Assembly (NCBI RefSeq): GCF_000378005.1
Contig: NZ_KB899040.1
Span: 609,645-673,644 of the forward strand
From: Coprothermobacter platensis DSM 11748
GTDB taxonomy: Bacteria; Coprothermobacterota; Coprothermobacteria; Coprothermobacterales; Coprothermobacteraceae
Reading direction: 5' to 3'
DNA length: 64,000 bases
A model generated the notes under the pieces. It did no database searches and was not told where the DNA came from. It saw only the letters and a list, made by a program, of their open reading frames with translations. Both the position numbers and the translations under genes were made by a program. How positions within the stretch are numbered: position 1 is the first letter of the stretch; the number at the start of each line of letters is the position of its first letter. Of this stretch, positions 62,584 to 64,000 are shown piece after piece.

Positions 62584-64000
62584 TGTATATCTTCCCAGTC
62601 TCCAGGTCGATCGTTATAACCGCTCCATCTTCAGGCTCTTGAATCCACACAACGTTTCTAAGGAGACTGTTTTCATCAGCCTGTTTACCAAGTAGTAATG
62701 TTTTTTCTTGTCCGCCATCATAGTTGGCAACGGCATTTAGACGTTTCACATAATGACCGACCAAATATGATTTTCGTGGATTTCTTACTTCTACATTTCC
62801 TATCACCATAGGTATGCGATAAATCTTAACTGAGTTCGTACTGCCTGCAACACCCGTTAAGTCTCCGAAGATATACAGAAGTAAATCTCCCCTACTTGCT
62901 ACATTATGTTCCAAAGACCAGTTCACGCTAAGCCTAAGAACTTCTTCTGCTGATGCAGAAGCTTCTATCCTTACCGGCACTACGGCCCGACTAAGGCATA
63001 GTTGTCGCTGCAATCGATCTGTGTGCGTAACAGCAAGAATCGGAACCACAGAACGAAAAGCGGAGGTTATCCTAGCGGAAGAACCTGTCTCTGTCGCAAC
63101 CACAAGAAGCTCTGCTCCACTTTTCTCGGCTATTCGCACTGCACTTTCTACAAGGGCCTCTCGAACTGATTTCGGCGTCAATGAGGTGGGCGACCTGAAT
63201 GGATACGTTTCGGCTGCTTCAATAATACGTTTCATTGTCTGAATAGAAAGAATGGGGTACTTACCAAAAGCTGTTTCCCCTGACAGCATAACAGCATCTG
63301 CCCCATCTATTACAGCGTTTGCCACATCTGTGATTTCAGCTCTACCGGGAAACGGACGATCCATCATTGTGTCAAGCATCTGCGTCGCTACAATAACGGG
63401 CTTACATTGTTCAATACTTATACGGATTATCTCTTTTTGTACCAATGCAAGATCTTCAAGAGGAATGTCAAGAGCAAGATCGCCTCTGGCTACCATTATC
63501 CCATCTGCTGCGTCCACAATAGAACTTAGATTCTCCAGCGCCTCATGACGTTCAATTTTCGCTACAATACCTAGATCTTTTCTGCCGTTCTTATCCAATC
63601 TTTTTCTCAAATCAATAATGTCTTCTGGGTCTCTGACAAAACTCAGCCCCACAAAATCGATATCCTGTTTTACAAGAAAGTCAATGTCTTTTAGATCTTT
63701 TTCTGTCAAAGCTGGAAGTCGCAGTTTTGCACCAGCAAAACTTATGCCTTTCCTTGAAGTTACTACACCACCTGCTACTACAACAGCGGATAAACTATCT
63801 TCGTTTTTATCAACTACACGAAGCTGTATTTTTCCATCGTCCAAATATACAAGAGAATTGACAGATACATCCTCCACAAGATATGGATAATCTACAAAAA
63901 ACACATCATCTGTGCAGGGTTCGGAGCCGAAGCGAATTGTTATCGTATTCCCTTCTGTGAGTACAACACCATTTTTATTCAATGTATTTGTTATGCGTAT
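62564..64000 (-). CDS. pyk: Pyruvate kinase, 5'-truncated by window edge
   Basis: Converts PEP and ADP to pyruvate and ATP. The 478 visible residues begin inside the region after the conserved KGPEIR block (IRITNT at the edge), so about 70-85 N-terminal residues are missing. Visible motifs: KIERHEALEN with the catalytic Lys region, MVARGDLALDIP, ATQMLDTMMDRPFPGRAEITDVANAVIDGADAVMLSGETAFGKYP. After the usual end (GVAGSTNSVKI) an extension of about 90 residues follows, ending in GAVITIDLETGKIYNG, which recalls a degenerate PEP-utiliser domain like that of Bacillus Pyk. First visible gene of the minus-strand operon. Confidence 0.93.
   Translation of the reverse strand: MRITNTLNKNGVVLTEGNTITIRFGSEPCTDDVFFVDYPYLVEDVSVNSLVYLDDGKIQLRVVDKNEDSLSAVVVAGGVVTSRKGISFAGAKLRLPALTEKDLKDIDFLVKQDIDFVGLSFVRDPEDIIDLRKRLDKNGRKDLGIVAKIERHEALENLSSIVDAADGIMVARGDLALDIPLEDLALVQKEIIRISIEQCKPVIVATQMLDTMMDRPFPGRAEITDVANAVIDGADAVMLSGETAFGKYPILSIQTMKRIIEAAETYPFRSPTSLTPKSVREALVESAVRIAEKSGAELLVVATETGSSARITSAFRSVVPILAVTHTDRLQRQLCLSRAVVPVRIEASASAEEVLRLSVNWSLEHNVASRGDLLLYIFGDLTGVAGSTNSVKIYRIPMVIGNVEVRNPRKSYLVGHYVKRLNAVANYDGGQEKTLLLGKQADENSLLRNVVWIQEPEDGAVITIDLETGKIYNGHYVQ

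Noticed and set aside
1-64000. CRISPR arrays, insertion sequences, integrases, attachment sites, rRNA, riboswitches and T-boxes
   Set aside because: None was seen when reading both strands; leaders before thrS and cysS are too short for T-boxes and no spaced repeats occur.

Overview
The window is a dense, ordinary-looking stretch of bacterial chromosome, moderately AT-rich, with very short intergenic gaps, many 1-50 bp gene overlaps and frequent TTG/GTG starts. I see no phage, insertion sequence, integrase, CRISPR array or rRNA. Gene content and gene order recall Firmicutes blocks (tig-clpX-lon, recA-rny-ymdB-miaB-miaA, rho-tdk-prfA-prmC, clpC-radA-yacL-ispDF-cysS-rlmB). Rubredoxin, ThyX, PPi-type phosphofructokinase and the sugar and nucleoside ABC importers suggest an anaerobic, probably thermophilic, deep-branching bacterium with a small genome. 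My best guess is a Coprothermobacter-like organism; this is inference from gene content, not a database match.

Layout. 1-4 kb (+): plsC (cut by the window edge), ispH, der, murC. 4-7.8 kb: a very large exported protein with two 5'-nucleotidase modules and SLH-like repeats between them, ended by a strong terminator. 7.9-12 kb: glutamine-dependent NAD synthetase, five tRNAs (Pro, Arg, His, Arg, Arg), an eroded membrane-protein pseudogene, a second (ammonia-type) NAD synthetase on the minus strand, then Lys, Lys and Leu tRNAs. 12-19.7 kb (+): trigger factor, ClpP, ClpX, Lon, an exported unknown, RimO, PncC/CinA-C. 19.7-27.3 kb (+): thpR, recA, recX, rny, ymdB, miaB, miaA and a YnbB-like PLP enzyme. 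27.3-35.7 kb (+): tRNA-Val, thrS, a one-TM unknown, gcvH, rho, thyX, tdk, prfA, prmC. 35.7-39.7 kb (-): a sugar ABC importer. 39.8-42.6 kb (+): rubredoxin (52 aa) and a Clp/Hsp100 ATPase behind a perfect inverted repeat. 42.7-46 kb: ascorbate-type PTS IIB/IIC, a small membrane protein, and endonuclease IV. 46-51 kb (-): BMP-type nucleoside ABC importer. 51-53 kb (+): tandem phosphofructokinases, one PPi-like and one ATP-like. 53-64 kb (-): pyk (cut by the edge), divIC-like, DUF501, trxB, clpC, radA, yacL, ispDF, cysS, rlmB, probably one long operon.

How it fits together. The window carries a protein quality-control set (Tig, ClpP, ClpX, Lon and two Hsp100 ATPases). Only one of the two Hsp100 proteins has the loop tripeptide used to dock on ClpP. 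It also carries lower glycolysis (two PFKs, pyruvate kinase), isoprenoid steps (IspD/F, IspH), tRNA and ribosome modification (MiaA, MiaB, RimO, PrmC, RlmB), and nucleotide salvage (exported 5'-nucleotidase, nucleoside importer, Tdk, ThyX).

Most notable signals. Three genes share the exact layout TATAAT-N7-ATG with no Shine-Dalgarno, pointing to leaderless transcripts. Two perfect palindromes lie at the promoters of the Hsp100 gene and the nucleoside-binding protein gene. The Hsp100 paralogue lacks the ClpP-docking tripeptide. The tandem PFK pair has altered metal or phosphate-site residues. No convincing wholly new multi-gene system is visible.
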